64,000 nucleotides of DNA from Apostichopus parvimensis (Eukaryota > Echinodermata > Holothuroidea > Aspidochirotida > Stichopodidae): the NCBI GenBank assembly GCA_000934455.1, contig KN882759.1, positions 66,679 through 130,678 on the forward strand, written 5' to 3'. How positions within the stretch are numbered: the first letter of the stretch is position 1; every line of letters starts with the position of its first letter. Below the pieces are notes generated by a model. It did no database searches, had not been told where the DNA came from, and saw only the letters and a list, made by a program, of their open reading frames with translations. This document shows, piece after piece, positions 23,180 to 37,000 of this stretch. The translations under genes were made by a program, and so were the position numbers.

Positions 23180-23767
23180 CAGGGACGTCGCTAGAGGGGG
23201 TGGGGGTGTCTCACCCTCCCCCAACATTTTGCAGACAATATTTCAATTGCTCAGATGGAATGAAGTGAACAATTGAACATATTTTCATGTGAGTGAAAAA
23301 TAGCCCAGCCCCCCCCCCCCCCCCAAAAGAAAAAAATATTAAGCGCGCTAGGAAAAGCACTGTATTTTTTGGTAATTCACTATGTCGTCGAATATAATTT
23401 GTTGAAAAAAAAAAGTTTTCCCCTTTGTCAAATTAACATAGCTTTCAGTGTAGTTAGTAGTCTATGTAGCCTTCAAGCAGATAACTTATACTCAGTTGCT
23501 TACTTGCTTAACCAGAGTGATTAATAACTTTGTGAAGTGAGGGCCAGTGGGTACAAATGTATCGAAAAAAGTTCGGAACAAAAGTGCAGTCGCGAAAGAT
23601 GAGGTGTCTGACTGACCGTATCGTTGACGAGTAGAGCGGGTGAGGAGGAGGGGGGGGGGGGGAAAAGGCAGCAGTCGGAATTTTCTGGCTTCAAAACCCA
23701 TCCAGTTGGAATTTCAGCCACAACCCCCCCCCCCCCAATCATCAAGCCTTAGCCTAGTACGTCCCTG
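23180..23767. mobile_element. hAT-type non-autonomous DNA transposon
   Basis: Starts CAGGGACGTCGCTAG and ends CTAGTACGTCCCTG. Flanks GCTACGAG and GCAACGAG match at 7 of 8 bases. The interior has several G/C homopolymers and no transposase. Confidence 0.82.
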
Positions 23768-26700
23768 GCAACGAGCCTACGAAGAGACTGTTCGGTGGAA
23801 CCAACCCTTCACAGTGACGTAAATATTAGGACACTATCAAAACCTGTAGAGACAGAAAACATGTTGGGTTTGAGAACCGCACCGGCACAATTTTAATTTT
23901 GTAGTTGCTTTAGTGGCCAAGATGGGAATTTTGAACTTTTATTTTTGTTCAAAGATTTTCGCTAGAATTCAAAAGGAAAATAATTTCGATATTTGTTCTA
24001 TATTACCTAACTTTAAGTTTTTCACCTCAAACTTTCACCTTTTTTTTATATTTCCACGGCGTTACCAATCTCCGACTTTCTTTTGATAAAAAAGTTTATA
24101 AAAAATTAATTAAAATCTTCACTGTTGCCAAATGGTTTATTTTTTTCTTCTTCTTTTTCATCTCTGGTATCTCGAAAATTTCTGGTAAAATGCGAAGAAA
24201 AAAAAAATCTCTGGTAAAATGCGAAAATTTGATGTATTGAATTTTTTATCATGAAATATCGAGCTTTTCTTTCAGTCCTTTTATCGAATTTGCGAAAAAT
24301 CTGTCGATAAAGACAGCCTTGTATCAAATTTTGATCATTTCGAAATTTAGATTGTTTTGTGTAAAATGTCGAGAAATGGACTATATCAGATACCAGTCAG
24401 TATACGAAAACAAAAATATATATATTATCAGTATTTTTATGGATGGCAGCCAGCATTTATTACTACTGCAAAGGAACTTGTAAATTATCCTTTAATGCAA
24501 CTCTCTGTTCCTATGTCATTTGTGTGTAAGCTGTGGGCTAAATATTCCGGCCTTAAAATCCATTGAAATATATAAATTGTCCAATGTGGGGTAGAAACAT
24601 TCCCTTTCAAAGGGAAGAAGTGGCAGGCCGCGAGAGAAATTTTATTTCCAAGAATTTCGAAAGTTTTGTTATAGCGCCAGCAGTTATGACCAAGTTTTTG
24701 CTCATTTGCTCCTAGCTGTTTTATAGGACTTTTTGGACCTGAGAAGAAACATCGCAGCATGGACCTTTTCATTTGCATTTGAGTTCTACGTTGGTTATAG
24801 TTCGCATACCGATTCCAGCATAGGTGTAATAGTCTATCGTCTATGCGGTGAAAAATGCCTTGAATATTTTGAATGGCTGGATGATTCTATAACTGGACTC
24901 TTTTGAAAGCAATTCGACGCGCTTCGTCGCTTCAGAGAAAACATGTAAGTAGATCGCACTATTTTCTTACAAGGGCATTCTAATGCCAACGAATGTAATA
25001 CATTATTACAAGTATACTTCTTTAAGTTTGATGAAGTGCTACCCTACTCAAATTCCAAATAAAAATTGTTTGATTTAGGGTAGAACCCTTTACTATTAAA
25101 CTTGTGAATGACGTCAATTGTGACAAAACGGTTTTTGTTTACACTTGAGCAACTTCGAACCGAGGAAAACAAAAAAAATATTGCAAGCTGGCTAGCCTAG
25201 GTCCAAAGTTATAGAGAACGTGCTTCTTGCGGAAGTGATGGTACAGACAACTATATCGGATCGAATTACTTAACGTTCTTGGAAACAGTACAAAAGTAAC
25301 AAACACGGTTCTGTATATGAACCAGTGACTATGCAGTGAACCAAAACAGTTGGATGATGAATACCTTCGTGTAGCAGGAAACACTTCTTACTACTAGCCA
25401 AGATCTTTCGTTCATCGCAGTTGGCAAGTCATACGTTAACTTATATACCGTGGGGGTAAATAAAAGTAAACTAAACTTACGTACGTGTAGGTGGTATACA
25501 GTAACCCTAAGTTACTAACGACGAACGTATCAATAAAGACTACAGATCCAACTAGCGTATTGTAGGTTTAGGCCTTAATGAACACTTGAGTGTTCCTGTG
25601 TTTACACCGCCTAAGTATTTACAGTTATCAAAGTATTAGTATCAGAGTTGTTTATCACTTATAATAGGCCTAGTCTATTACCCCAATCTATTTATATGTA
25701 TCTCTTAGTAGCCTAGCGTATGTTAACATTATTATACTTAGTGGAATTGGGATCACTAGCCTGTATAATGTGTGTGTAACATGTGCCATATATAGGCCCC
25801 ATATACTGCAAAAGTATGAGACTCATTCACTACACTATTTACGTGACGAAATAGCATTAACATGAGGCAGCCTTGCTTTACCTTTAACCTTTGGTTACGA
25901 TCTATAGTCAATCAAAAGTAGAGCCATGTAGCTTGCATATGTTGTGTTGGACTTCAAAGTAAAAGCTTTGCTATATAAGGCCCTATAGGTATGTGGTGTT
26001 TGTCTCTTAGAGGTCTTTTATAAGAATCTTACCATGACATATATCTCCCAAACACCTCTTATCTGTTTTTACAAATGTTACCCCCAACCACCACACCACT
26101 TTGATCTTATACCCATCCAATCCCATGCTTCCTTCCCCCTTCCCTGTTTCTTACCATCTCTAAAATCCCATGAAGCTTTGGCTGTTATATTTCCAGTTTT
26201 ATCCAGAATTTTAATTTTTTTTTTTTTAAATATTTCATAACCTGTGAATGTATTGAAATCTCTGGCATATACCTCATGTACTGTATAATAATAACATTCT
26301 GTTAAAGACAGTTTGTATTGATCATTAAAATTAGAAAATATATATACAACCCATATTTTATATTGTTAGCAGATGTGTACAAATCATTTACACTTATAAT
26401 AACATAACTGCATTGTAAAATATGTCTCACTTGATCTTAAATTTATTTCTTTAATAGTTTTCACATACATTAAACTTTAATGCAAATTTCTGTGTTAGAC
26501 ATATAATTGTACAAAGTATGGTCTTGTCATTATATATGGTTGTTTCCCATAGAAAATGTTTCTGTGGTACTGTACAGAATGAGTTAATTTCTGATTCCTG
26601 ACTTGATGGGTCAACTTTAATGCACCATGCATAATTGACAGTAATTAACTCACATTATAAGTTCATGCCTGCAAAATTGTAAAATGGTAAAAACTTGAGA

Positions 26701-27275
26701 CTCAGGGTTTTATGTATTCAATGCCTCGATCATTATGGGATCTCCAATTTATGTCCTGCACATTTCTTTTAAGATTTATGTAAATCAAAGTCAAGCAGAT
26801 TTACATGGAGTTGTGGGTATTCTTCATTAAAACTATGAAATAAATTTCATGTGGAATGTTGTCGAATGTCCAGGTTTTTGGCACCAATGGCCATTTTCTT
26901 TTGTTGGTGGGGGAGGGGTGGAGAAGGGGGATCACTAGGGTTACACCTTTGGATGGTTTGCAGGTCTAAAAGTTGGTTTTGAAGTAGAGATCAGATTCTA
27001 AATAAAGTGTAAATTGTGAATAGTAAAAGATTCCATTCAACTCTTAGAATTGTTTCATCTCAAGAAAATTTGGTAATTTTAATATTTTAGCAATTTAAAC
27101 TGCCATAATAAACACCCTCTACACCCAATGCCATGTACATTTCAGTACCTGAACCTAATATTGACAATTAGGCAGGTGACACAATATCTTAGTAAGGGAC
27201 ATGGCGTACTTGGGGTATGCACAATCTGTCTAGCTAAGTTATTTTAGGGACACTAATGGCGAATATTAAAAATCA

Positions 27276-27422
27276 AATAATGATCAGTAGTTATTTTTAC
27301 GACGCTTACGCGACCACAAATGTGGGAGAAACCTGCAACGGCTCATGGATTACAACTAACACCGTCAGGTGGCTTCCAATTTAACATTTTATCTCAAATT
27401 TGGAATCTTTTCAATTTAGGAA
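27276..27422 (-). mobile_element. SINE family B, 3' part only
   Basis: Contains the family B blocks on the minus strand: CCTAAATTG, CCAAATTTGAGATAAAATG, GGTTTCTCCCACATTTGTGG and the ATT-rich end. The tRNA-like head is missing. Confidence 0.75.
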
Positions 27423-28005
27423 GTAAAATGTAAACATTTTAATGTGAATATTAAAAACTGACAATTTAAACTTCAACAGCTGGCAATGGTTAACATCATG
27501 AGTATAGCTTTCAGTTTCAGGGTTCATATTGATTAGCGTTTTGAAATATACACAGTTATAGACAGAAATCCCGTCCCAAAAAGAGTGTTTATTAGTACAG
27601 AATAAATATTGTGTCGGAATAATGCACTATAGAGTTGAGCATTGCAATAGCATCATACTTTCTTCTATCGTGCTGTTTAACATCGTGCCAGTTGATTCGT
27701 TGAAGTAGAACCTATCAAATAGTTTTAAAGTTTACAGAGTTACTGGTACTATATCAGTTCTTCATGTTGATCTGTTTCATTGTTATATATACATATATCA
27801 GTGCTGAGTATTTTGTTAAATCGTTAGGAAGTCTTTGAGTGGAGAATAAGTGCTGTATAAATCAGGTATTGATTGCTTGCAACTTGTTACAACGCAGTCA
27901 CAGCTGTGCAAGAAACCTCCAAAAGCTACCTTTTGGTTTTGCTTCCTGGCAGATAATAAATTCATCTTGCCAAGTTGTAAAGGATATTATCAGATAGCAA
28001 GAGTC

Positions 28006-28049
28006 ATGACTTTTAAGGAATGGTTGGATGATAAGATTCCTCTGTTAAG
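28006..28049 (+). CDS. Candidate first coding exon of PLPP
   Basis: The ATG at 28006 opens MTFKEWLDDKIPLL and stops at a GTTAGT donor in phase 2, exactly the phase required by the exon at 30236 (joining gives Arg, then SQNNGK). The frame is also open upstream as far as 27850, so the coding start is uncertain. There is no homology support, as PLPP N-termini are variable. An alternative start is the internal ATG at 30321 in the next exon. Confidence 0.3.
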
Positions 28050-31000
28050 GTTAGTTAAAAAAAATTGCACGCGGAAACGTGTATTTATTATACCATGTTC
28101 ATTTAAATTTTCTTGTCAGTGGACGTTATATAGAGTGTTACATATATAGAGTGTTAATTGAGTGTGCAGTTGTGGTTAATGGTGTTTTGCAGGTGGACCA
28201 AATATTATATACAGTACATAAGTAGAAGAGATTGTTCTTTCATGTGTAACATCAATATTGTTCCGTCTTTTCAGAAGAGAGAACTTTGAGAAAAATATAT
28301 TTAAAAAGAAGTACATCCAAAACAAAATTATTACTACAGTAGTAAACAGTTATACTCTACCGTACATCGTGTAAGTTTTGATGATCAAATTTAGGTTGAA
28401 TTAATTGTTTCTCGATTTTAAACTACTGACCTACTTTAATATCAACTTTTAACCTCATTTAGACTGTCGACCTGTTTAATCATTGTAGGAAGTACAGGAG
28501 GGCAGACAGTAGGGAGTACCAACTATCTGTGAACTCTTAAAAACGGAACGTTTAGGTTCAGTTAGTTTTAAGTTTAAACTGCGTCATAGCTATTTAGTCA
28601 TATGCAGGGTCGTAATTTATCCGGTATCGCTGCACATTAAAGCTATTCAAATATGTTCAAATTGCTATATGCTGTGACTGTGCATTGTTTGCTGCAGTTG
28701 AACTCATAATATTTTATATGAGATAGAGCTAAAAGTTCACATAGTCTGCTACATGTATACAAAATATGAACTCTAAAAACTTATTCAACGATATGAAAAA
28801 GGATTTCGATCTCAGAAATATGGTAAATTCATTGAGCCACGTTATATGTCAAAACCGTAAAATCTACTGTGACCATATTTCAGCGTGTAATTTCTTACCC
28901 GTCTGCAGTCAAATGCTAAGAAGTACAGTGAAATCCACAAACTAATCTGTTCAGTTAAGCATAAAATGCCAGTAATTAAGGCATTAATCAACTAGCAGGC
29001 ACTTGATGGTTGGATATAAGTTAAATTGAACCCAGTGAAGTGTGGCATAAAGTAATCATTTATAATAATACTCAATCACTTTCCATGTCTTTCAAGAAGA
29101 ATTACATATGTATCGTATGGCACTATGAAGGTCAACAGTGTTGCCCCCAACTATGCTAGAAGGTGAAATAATGGTAACACATGTTGAAATTTCCAGATCA
29201 GCATATTAACTCCCACACTCAAATTTTTTTTTGCCTCATTCAGCCAATTATTTAAGTCTAAAATTAGACACTATATACAACACAAGGGAATATAATTTGG
29301 AGAGTCAGAAACAGACAGGAAAGTTTTCATTCTGAAAACAAAATTGTCAATTTTGATCGTTATAACATATTTTTCTTTGCGGGTCTGGTGGGGGGGGGGG
29401 GGGCTGTCTGTGTCCAGATGGTTGAATGGTGCAGTACTGATGTGTTCAAATTCTACAATCTTTGGTCGGACATGTTTAATTCACAACATTTCACTTATGT
29501 TGCATTAAAATCTGCATATCACTTCTTGTGCATAAAATTATTGCATGTCAATTTCTTGCTCAGATTCCTGTAGTGAGTATATATGTCAGTAGATTGCATA
29601 AATTTGAAACTGACTGTGGACATCGCATATAGGTCAGCTGTGCCAGTATTAGATGCGATTTTAATGTGCACTAAAAAAATGCTTTGCAAATAAGTATAAA
29701 GGACTTGTCTTTGAGACAAGTACGCATTTTGCAAGTGATTCTAAGTTCGAACATAGCAAATTCTCTTCCCAGCTAGGCGCAAACCAGTGGAAAGTGGAAT
29801 TGGTCATGCCATGTTTACATGCCTGACTCTACCCCCACCCACACCCCTAACCTACCCATGTTCCCTTTACACTTGCCTAATTCACCCTAACATGTATTCT
29901 TTATTTTTGGGGCACTTTTATGTATGTATGTATTGTATGTGTTTTAGATCCTCCTACAAGCAGGAACTCGCGAAGAAGCCATCATTGGCTTATAATCAAA
30001 GCCGCAAGTTGACCGAAGTCAGTCCCTTAGATTCATATTTAACGATTATGAATTGTCAACAACTGTGTAACTGGACGACATACATTAATCTCGGAGTGAC
30101 TCGAACTCGGGACCTTATGATTGAAAGGCACTGGCTAACATTCCTATAGTGTTAAAATTAAAATTTGAAAAAATATATAGATAGGTCTACATACAGCAAT
30201 TTCTCACCGTTTCTCATCTCTCTCTCTCCTTCCAGGTCACAAAACAACGGAAAGCAGAACGGGTCATCTCATGTTTACATCTTCACAAACGACCCAAAGG
30301 AGGAACAACAGAAGTGTAAGATGAATCTTATCGTCAAAATCATAACGGATGTCATAATCTGGCTCGTTAGTAAGTATAAATACAGTATTTTAAAAACAGA
30401 ATTGGTTTTAACACATACATGTATGTTAAGTTTAATTGAGAAAAGAAAAAAACTTTATTTAGATTTATTTAATGCTACCTTTAAAAGTGTTATTATGAGA
30501 TTCTGCATGTCGTCTCAAAATAACAACAATCGTTAGTCGGTTTTCACAATTCCTTTTGACGAACCAAACCTGGAAGTACTTTTAGAGAATCATGTTGGAC
30601 AGAGGTTTTCTACATCATGAGACAAGAGCTCATTGAAACTAATGATCAAGTTCCACTTTGAAATTTGAAAGCAAGCCGACCAATTATTACTATGACTAGA
30701 CCACCAAAATGTTCCCATGAAGCACAGATACCCCATGATACCCAGGGTAGCATTTGCACTCAGCTGGGAGGCAATGGTGAGTCATATACCACGTATGACC
30801 ATACCCTAAAGCTATGTAGTCCAAGTGAAAAAAAAAGAAGAGAAATGAGAAAACCATGTCCTATAGAACCAAGTTACAAAGTTTTTTTTTGTTTTTTGTG
30901 GCAAATTATTCCTCCAGTATTGAACTTTGGTTCAACTAACTTAAAGGTTTAAATTTCATGGTAAGGATATTAAAACAATTATTAGGAGAGAGAAATATTA

Positions 31001-34000
31001 ACAATTATTTAAATTTTCAGTGATGACTGTCGGTGCGGGTGTTAGTATCTGATAAGTTTTGGGTTTTGTACGAGTCCGCAATAAACCAGATTGTACGTGG
31101 TCACGATCGGCGGAAAATAATTTCATTTTCAAATCTTTTGTAGCAGTTTTTGAAGGCTCTTTACGAATGTTTAGAAAGGAATGTTTATTGAAACCAGTAT
31201 CAATATCAAACAAAATATTCATAAAAAGGAGTACAAAATACAATATAAAATTTAAAATAATATTCAAAATATTAAATATTCTGAGCTTCTAGTATCTATA
31301 AAATGCTTAATCGTTTCCTGTGTTAAGAAAGTACTATAAGATACATATTTGCACTGGTATAGCGACTCAACATTTTTGTGTAGCATTTTGCGATGCGATA
31401 CTGTATAAATCATTCCCTGCTTAGTCGACCAATGTTTAGAAGTTTTGTGTAATTTCATTGTTCCTGGTGGAAATTTTCTAGGTAAATTGATCATATGTAC
31501 AGGTATGTCTTTCAAGTACTTTCTTGCCCTTTGAGTAACCCCAAAGTGTGATGTAGTTCTATTCAAAATGTGAACTTTGTCGATGTCGTTCGGCAGTAGA
31601 TACGACAATCATAATTTTCCCTTTGGAAGGAAGATAGAAAGTTTGTTCTTGACTTTATTGTATTTCTAATAATGGGAAGTAGGAAATCCTGCATTCCCAT
31701 TATTGGGTAGCACTTCATAACAACAAGATCTACGTGACCGAACAATTTTAACCAACTGGTGTAACGATGCGTTCATTCTATGACTATGGATCAAACCACA
31801 CTGCGGTTAAGGAACATCATACAGGTGAACTTAAAGAATCACAGAATACGAAAATACTTAAGCATGCCTGCAAAAATAATTGGGCGTGGCGAGTTGAACG
31901 GAAGGAGCCTCCCCAAAACTTGAAGAAGTTCCGTTTTTTATTTATTTTTTTTTAAAACTTGACGCAGTTTATGGCCTGCTAAAATTTAAAGGCAAGACTG
32001 ATGGAAAGCCACCTCCAAGAAAAACAAAACAAAATCTTTACAAACCAATCCCCCCCACACGTTCCCCTTCCCATAGAAAAACAACCCCTCATATTATTTA
32101 AAGAAAGAGAGAAAGGTGGATGTTGTATTAAGTACAGTAAGTACTGTATATTGTCAGCCTGAATGGGTGGGCATGGCATCTGAATGACATTTCACCCTTC
32201 CTTGGTGATACTGGGTGTTTGTTTTCTGCTCAGACGACCCCTCTGACACTTAATTGTCTGTACCTTTGTTGAAAACCATATGATATTCCCAACTCAGCTT
32301 CCTACCATATAGGTCATGCTTTTTTATCATAATATGGTAAGACTGGGTATTATTTTAAACCAAACAATACACCCCTGCATGAACAGGCTCTTGACAGACA
32401 CAGGAGACTCGATTTTCATTCACACATACCTGAGGGAATTTTACGAACATAAAAGGGCTTTAGTTTTCTTTGTTTTAACCACCAAAATCAATTTATAAGA
32501 TCACTCTACATAGTTGATTTAAGAGTCTGCAGACTACCAAGAAATGTTTTTTCACTCCTGAATCAAACAAATGAGGTTTGTGAACTTTCCCCTGACACCC
32601 ACCCACCTGAGGATATCCAACCGCAGATCATACAGAATATTAAGAAACATTTCTCATTTCCTTATAATGGTATCTATATGAAACCCTTTGAAATAGTAGA
32701 TCCCAGAGTAAAGGGTAAAACTTGTTATCATTGAACTCATCAATGACATTGTTATTTCTGTAAATGGAATTGCACTTTCAGCAAATTAAGACCAATATAT
32801 TTTGCCTTTGTCGTTTACCTCCATTTCATTAACAAAGTCTGTTCAAAGGATCTCTTTCGAGATCCGGCTTCTAAGGAATCACAATTGATTTCAAGAACTT
32901 GGTTAACATGTTTGATCTCTAGAGAAAGGCAAATATGTCACCAAAAACAGAACTAGTATTGTTCGATACCGGTGTCAAATTTACGCCTACAGTGGAATTA
33001 CGACCTTCCTTACCGGTTTCGAACCTCTGGACATACAATCAGCTTCCATATAGCCTAGTGGTTAGGGTGTCCTCATATAAAACGGGAGGCCCAGGTTCGA
33101 ATCCCGGTGGAGGCTGGAAGTTTTTTCACTGTTCTGGATTATTCAACTCACTACGATTTCAATTATTTGCGGACACCCTAACCGCTAGGCTATGGACGCT
33201 GATTGTATGTCGTTATTCCACTATATATATGCTGACTTGTTATTATATAATAAGTTGAACAATATGACTGTGCTTGTATGATCATGTACAGGTATTGAAA
33301 ATCTCACTATAATAAGATACGTCACATCTGGGTTACCATGGCTACAGTCATGGTTGGATTGTATTTTAACTGTAAAATTATTCCCTTTAGCCTCTTTCTG
33401 ATTCACCCCCCCCCCCCCGGAACTACAAACAAGATAAAGTTTAATTTAAAGCAGCTGCATGCTTACAACATGTCTAAAAGGTTTTATTTACATGAGTGCC
33501 GTGACCATGTAATGTATATATTCATGTATTCGTTAACTGAATGAAAAACGAGCACTAAATGTATGTGTACACAAATAATATGTTTGGGTTGAATTTTTTA
33601 GCATCCACTTTCATAAAGAAAAATGCAATAATTACATTATTAGTGCACTGTAACATGAGTCATCAATTGGGTTATCTGTAGGCCGCTAAAACTATTAAAA
33701 CAGTACTGTAAGTGTTTGGTGCATTATATGTCTGTAATGCCTTTACTCTTTTCAAATGAAAATATTTAGATTCATCAATTTTGAAAGACTTGATTTATAG
33801 TCAAAAGTATAACATTTAATGTATCATTTCAGAAGTCTCTAAATGGTTATGTAACCATGCTGAAACTTTAATTTATTTTTGTAATGGAATGGAATGTATG
33901 GATCTTTAGAGGTCAGAGGATCAATCACATACTGGCTTCTGAATATAGGTAGCTGGGTCTTTAAATTAACATACCCACTTGATATTGTGAATGTCTAGAT

Positions 34001-37000
34001 GTGGTAAAAAAATAAGAATGTAAAATAAATCAAAATAAAATTAATGGAAATGTTATCTTAAAGAACATTGATAGCCCATTGTTACTAAAGAGGATTGATA
34101 GCCCAATGAGGGTAACATTATAGCAATTAAATTTGTTATTTCTGCACAAGGTATAATAACCACAAATATGAATTTTATGAAACTCAGTTTATCCTCCTCC
34201 TCCTCCTCTTCTTTTCCTTCCTCTAAGGTAAGGCAATTTATTAAACAAAGGAGCGAAACACATTTTTTTCCAGTAAAAGCTGAAACACAAAATAGTGAAC
34301 CTCTTGTCTAATGTGGAGGGAACTTCTATGATTGGTCGATATTCCCAACGGTCTCTCTGGTAGAAAAACATTTTATCTGATGGTGAATCAACAACATTTG
34401 TGGTGGTACCCCCTGAGGCTGATATCTCAGTACCAATTAGATGATTGAATGTATGAAGAGAAGCTGATATAAAAATTGTCCACTGCATGAAATTTGTTGT
34501 TTTCCCCCTTCTAAGAAAAAAAGTTTAAATTTGGTATGGGGGTCTAGGGGAGTTTGAGAATGGAAGTGCTGTTTGCCTAATTGAGTCTCATACAGTTTTG
34601 GACAGGGTTGCAGTGGAAAGTAAAAACTTTGAACCAATAGGTGCCATTTTGATATTTTAATGTAGATGGAAAGTAATATTGGATGACTCACTCTCCCTCT
34701 CTCTCATTTCAGTTTCGTGGTGATTCTCTAGCTCTTACAGTTTGGTTGCATGTGATCATGGCATCAAACAGTTATGATCAGTTTAAAAAGTTCTAAGAGG
34801 TAGAGATTTTAAATACATGTACTGTATGTCAGAAACTGGAAAATGTCAGCCAATGCATCTCTAGAATGAAAAGAAAAATAGCAATAAAATATATATAATA
34901 TTGACAAATAATATGAGAAGGAAAGAAGGATAAAGAAAAACAAGCAAAGAAAGATAAAAAATAATTAAAAAAAACGTGGGCACAAAATTTTGTGATTTTT
35001 TTTTTTATAAGTCTTCATTCTTCCATGAAGTACTATCAACAACATATAGGTAAGCCATCCCTAAACAACAGCAAGATAAAAAGATACCAGCATATATAAG
35101 CAGCCTTTTGAGAGTTATTGATTTACTCAAGCTGCTAAAAATACCATATTTACAATACATATAGGCCTATATATAGTTTATTAGCTTATACTGTACCTAC
35201 GGTAAGTAAGGTAAGCCAATAATTTCATTTCCAAATAATGAAACAAAAGTCAAAAATATTTTTGCAAAACTTCAATTTGCATGAAAATTGGAATTGGTTC
35301 AGACTACTTAGGCAGGCATATATGGTCGGGTTAGACATGTGCCCCATTAGTGTAGGGGCAGGAAAATATGCTATGTCATAAAATATTTTGTAAAATTTCA
35401 ATTTGCATACATATGCAGTAAGCGATACATATATGTTGTTTCTATTTCTAAGTACTATGTTACAAAGTGTTTGAGGAGAAAAATGTTGACCAGGATATAA
35501 TTTAAGTAAATATTCATTTAGTGTTGCACTGTATTATCATCATCATTTTGCTGCACATATAATTTGTGCACTGTACGAGCACCGTACAGTATATAGATAC
35601 TGTACTTGGTAGGTTTTACCAGATCACATTCGAAGATGCTCTAAACTTTCTACATTCAAAAGTCTACTTAAGACCCATCTTTTCATTTGTTCTTTTGTAA
35701 ATTAATCTGCTTTCTTTGTGAAGCGTCTTTGTCTCACCCAAGTCATATAGTTTACGATTGTGTGCAGTGGCGGAGCGTCCATACAGTCAGGGGGGGGCGG
35801 ATGCCCCCCCTGACAGGCTCAAATGGACTGCTGGCACCCTTTTCAGCTTTTTACCTTTTTACTTATTCGCGATTAATGACTTTTTTATTGCGCTCTCATC
35901 TACCTATTGACATTTGTCACATTTTGTTGGTGTAATTTTCTGACAAAATGCTCTAACAGCTATTTATTCTTCGTTTTTCTGCAAATTAGCAAGGCCCGGA
36001 AAGGGTCATTTCCGGCGATCTAGGGAGTATCTTTACTCAAAAATTTTCTGTACGCTCCGCGCCAACCTGTGGTGGCGCTCCGCTTAGATAGTGTCGAAAG
36101 CGCCCCTACAGACCATTCTCGCCCCCCCTGACCAATACCCCTAGCTCCGCCACTGATTGTGTGGGTTTCTCTTTTTCATCCGAGAGATCGTAACGTTTTT
36201 GAATCATTCTGTGTACATGCAAGACCTACAATGTGCACTGAGCTAGTAACTGTAATTCTAGTAAAATAGGTATAACATGTTACAAGTTGACAGTTTAGCT
36301 GTACGGATGGATTCATTGACCTAGCTGCACAAATCCTGTTTATAATTTTAATTTCCTGCTTCCTGAAGTCTAAATCAAGTCGATAAGGAACTGTTTAAAA
36401 CCTTCATTGTTAATAGAACAATGAATTAAAAGGAGGCTGCACACCGGTGCTTATTAATATAACCCCCAACTTCCATATGATACAGTTAAACTATAAATAT
36501 TCACTGTAAATGTCTATACTCTCATTCTAGGCAAAGTACATCACTGCATACTGTATACACAGTTTGTGAAATGTCTGGCATGCAGCTCTATAGTACAACT
36601 AACATGTATACAGTATATGCTCCATTTGAGTTTAAAAACTTCATTGTTAATAGAACAATGAATTAAAAGGATGCTGGGTGCTTATTAAAATAACCCCCAT
36701 CTTCCATATGATACAGTTAAACTATAAATATTCACTGTACAAGTCTAAACTCTCAATTGGCAAAGTACATCACTGCATGTACATAGTTTGTGAAATGTCT
36801 GGCATGCAGCTCTATAGCACAACTTACATGTATACAGTATACCCTCGAATTGAGTTTATAGGGATGTAACATTTTAAGTTAAGGTTATATATGTACAGTA
36901 TAAATATATCCTAAACTTCTCTACATGTAGACCTAATAAACTCCACACAATTGCAAATAATTGCTGCACATAGTTACTTGAGATACAGCTAGAATACAGC

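Larger units (their letters stand above)
11624..28005. other. Intergenic region between head-to-head ATP7 and PLPP genes
   Basis: About 16 kb with no recognisable coding gene. It should contain the promoters and 5' non-coding exons of both genes. Transposable elements listed separately occupy much of 12.7-15.4 kb and 18-24 kb. The 25-28 kb part is AT-rich single-copy-looking sequence with no motif I can name. Confidence 0.5.

Noticed and set aside
33045-33117. Functional tRNA gene
   Set aside because: Acceptor and T arm fit, but D and anticodon stems do not pair; part of a foldback repeat.
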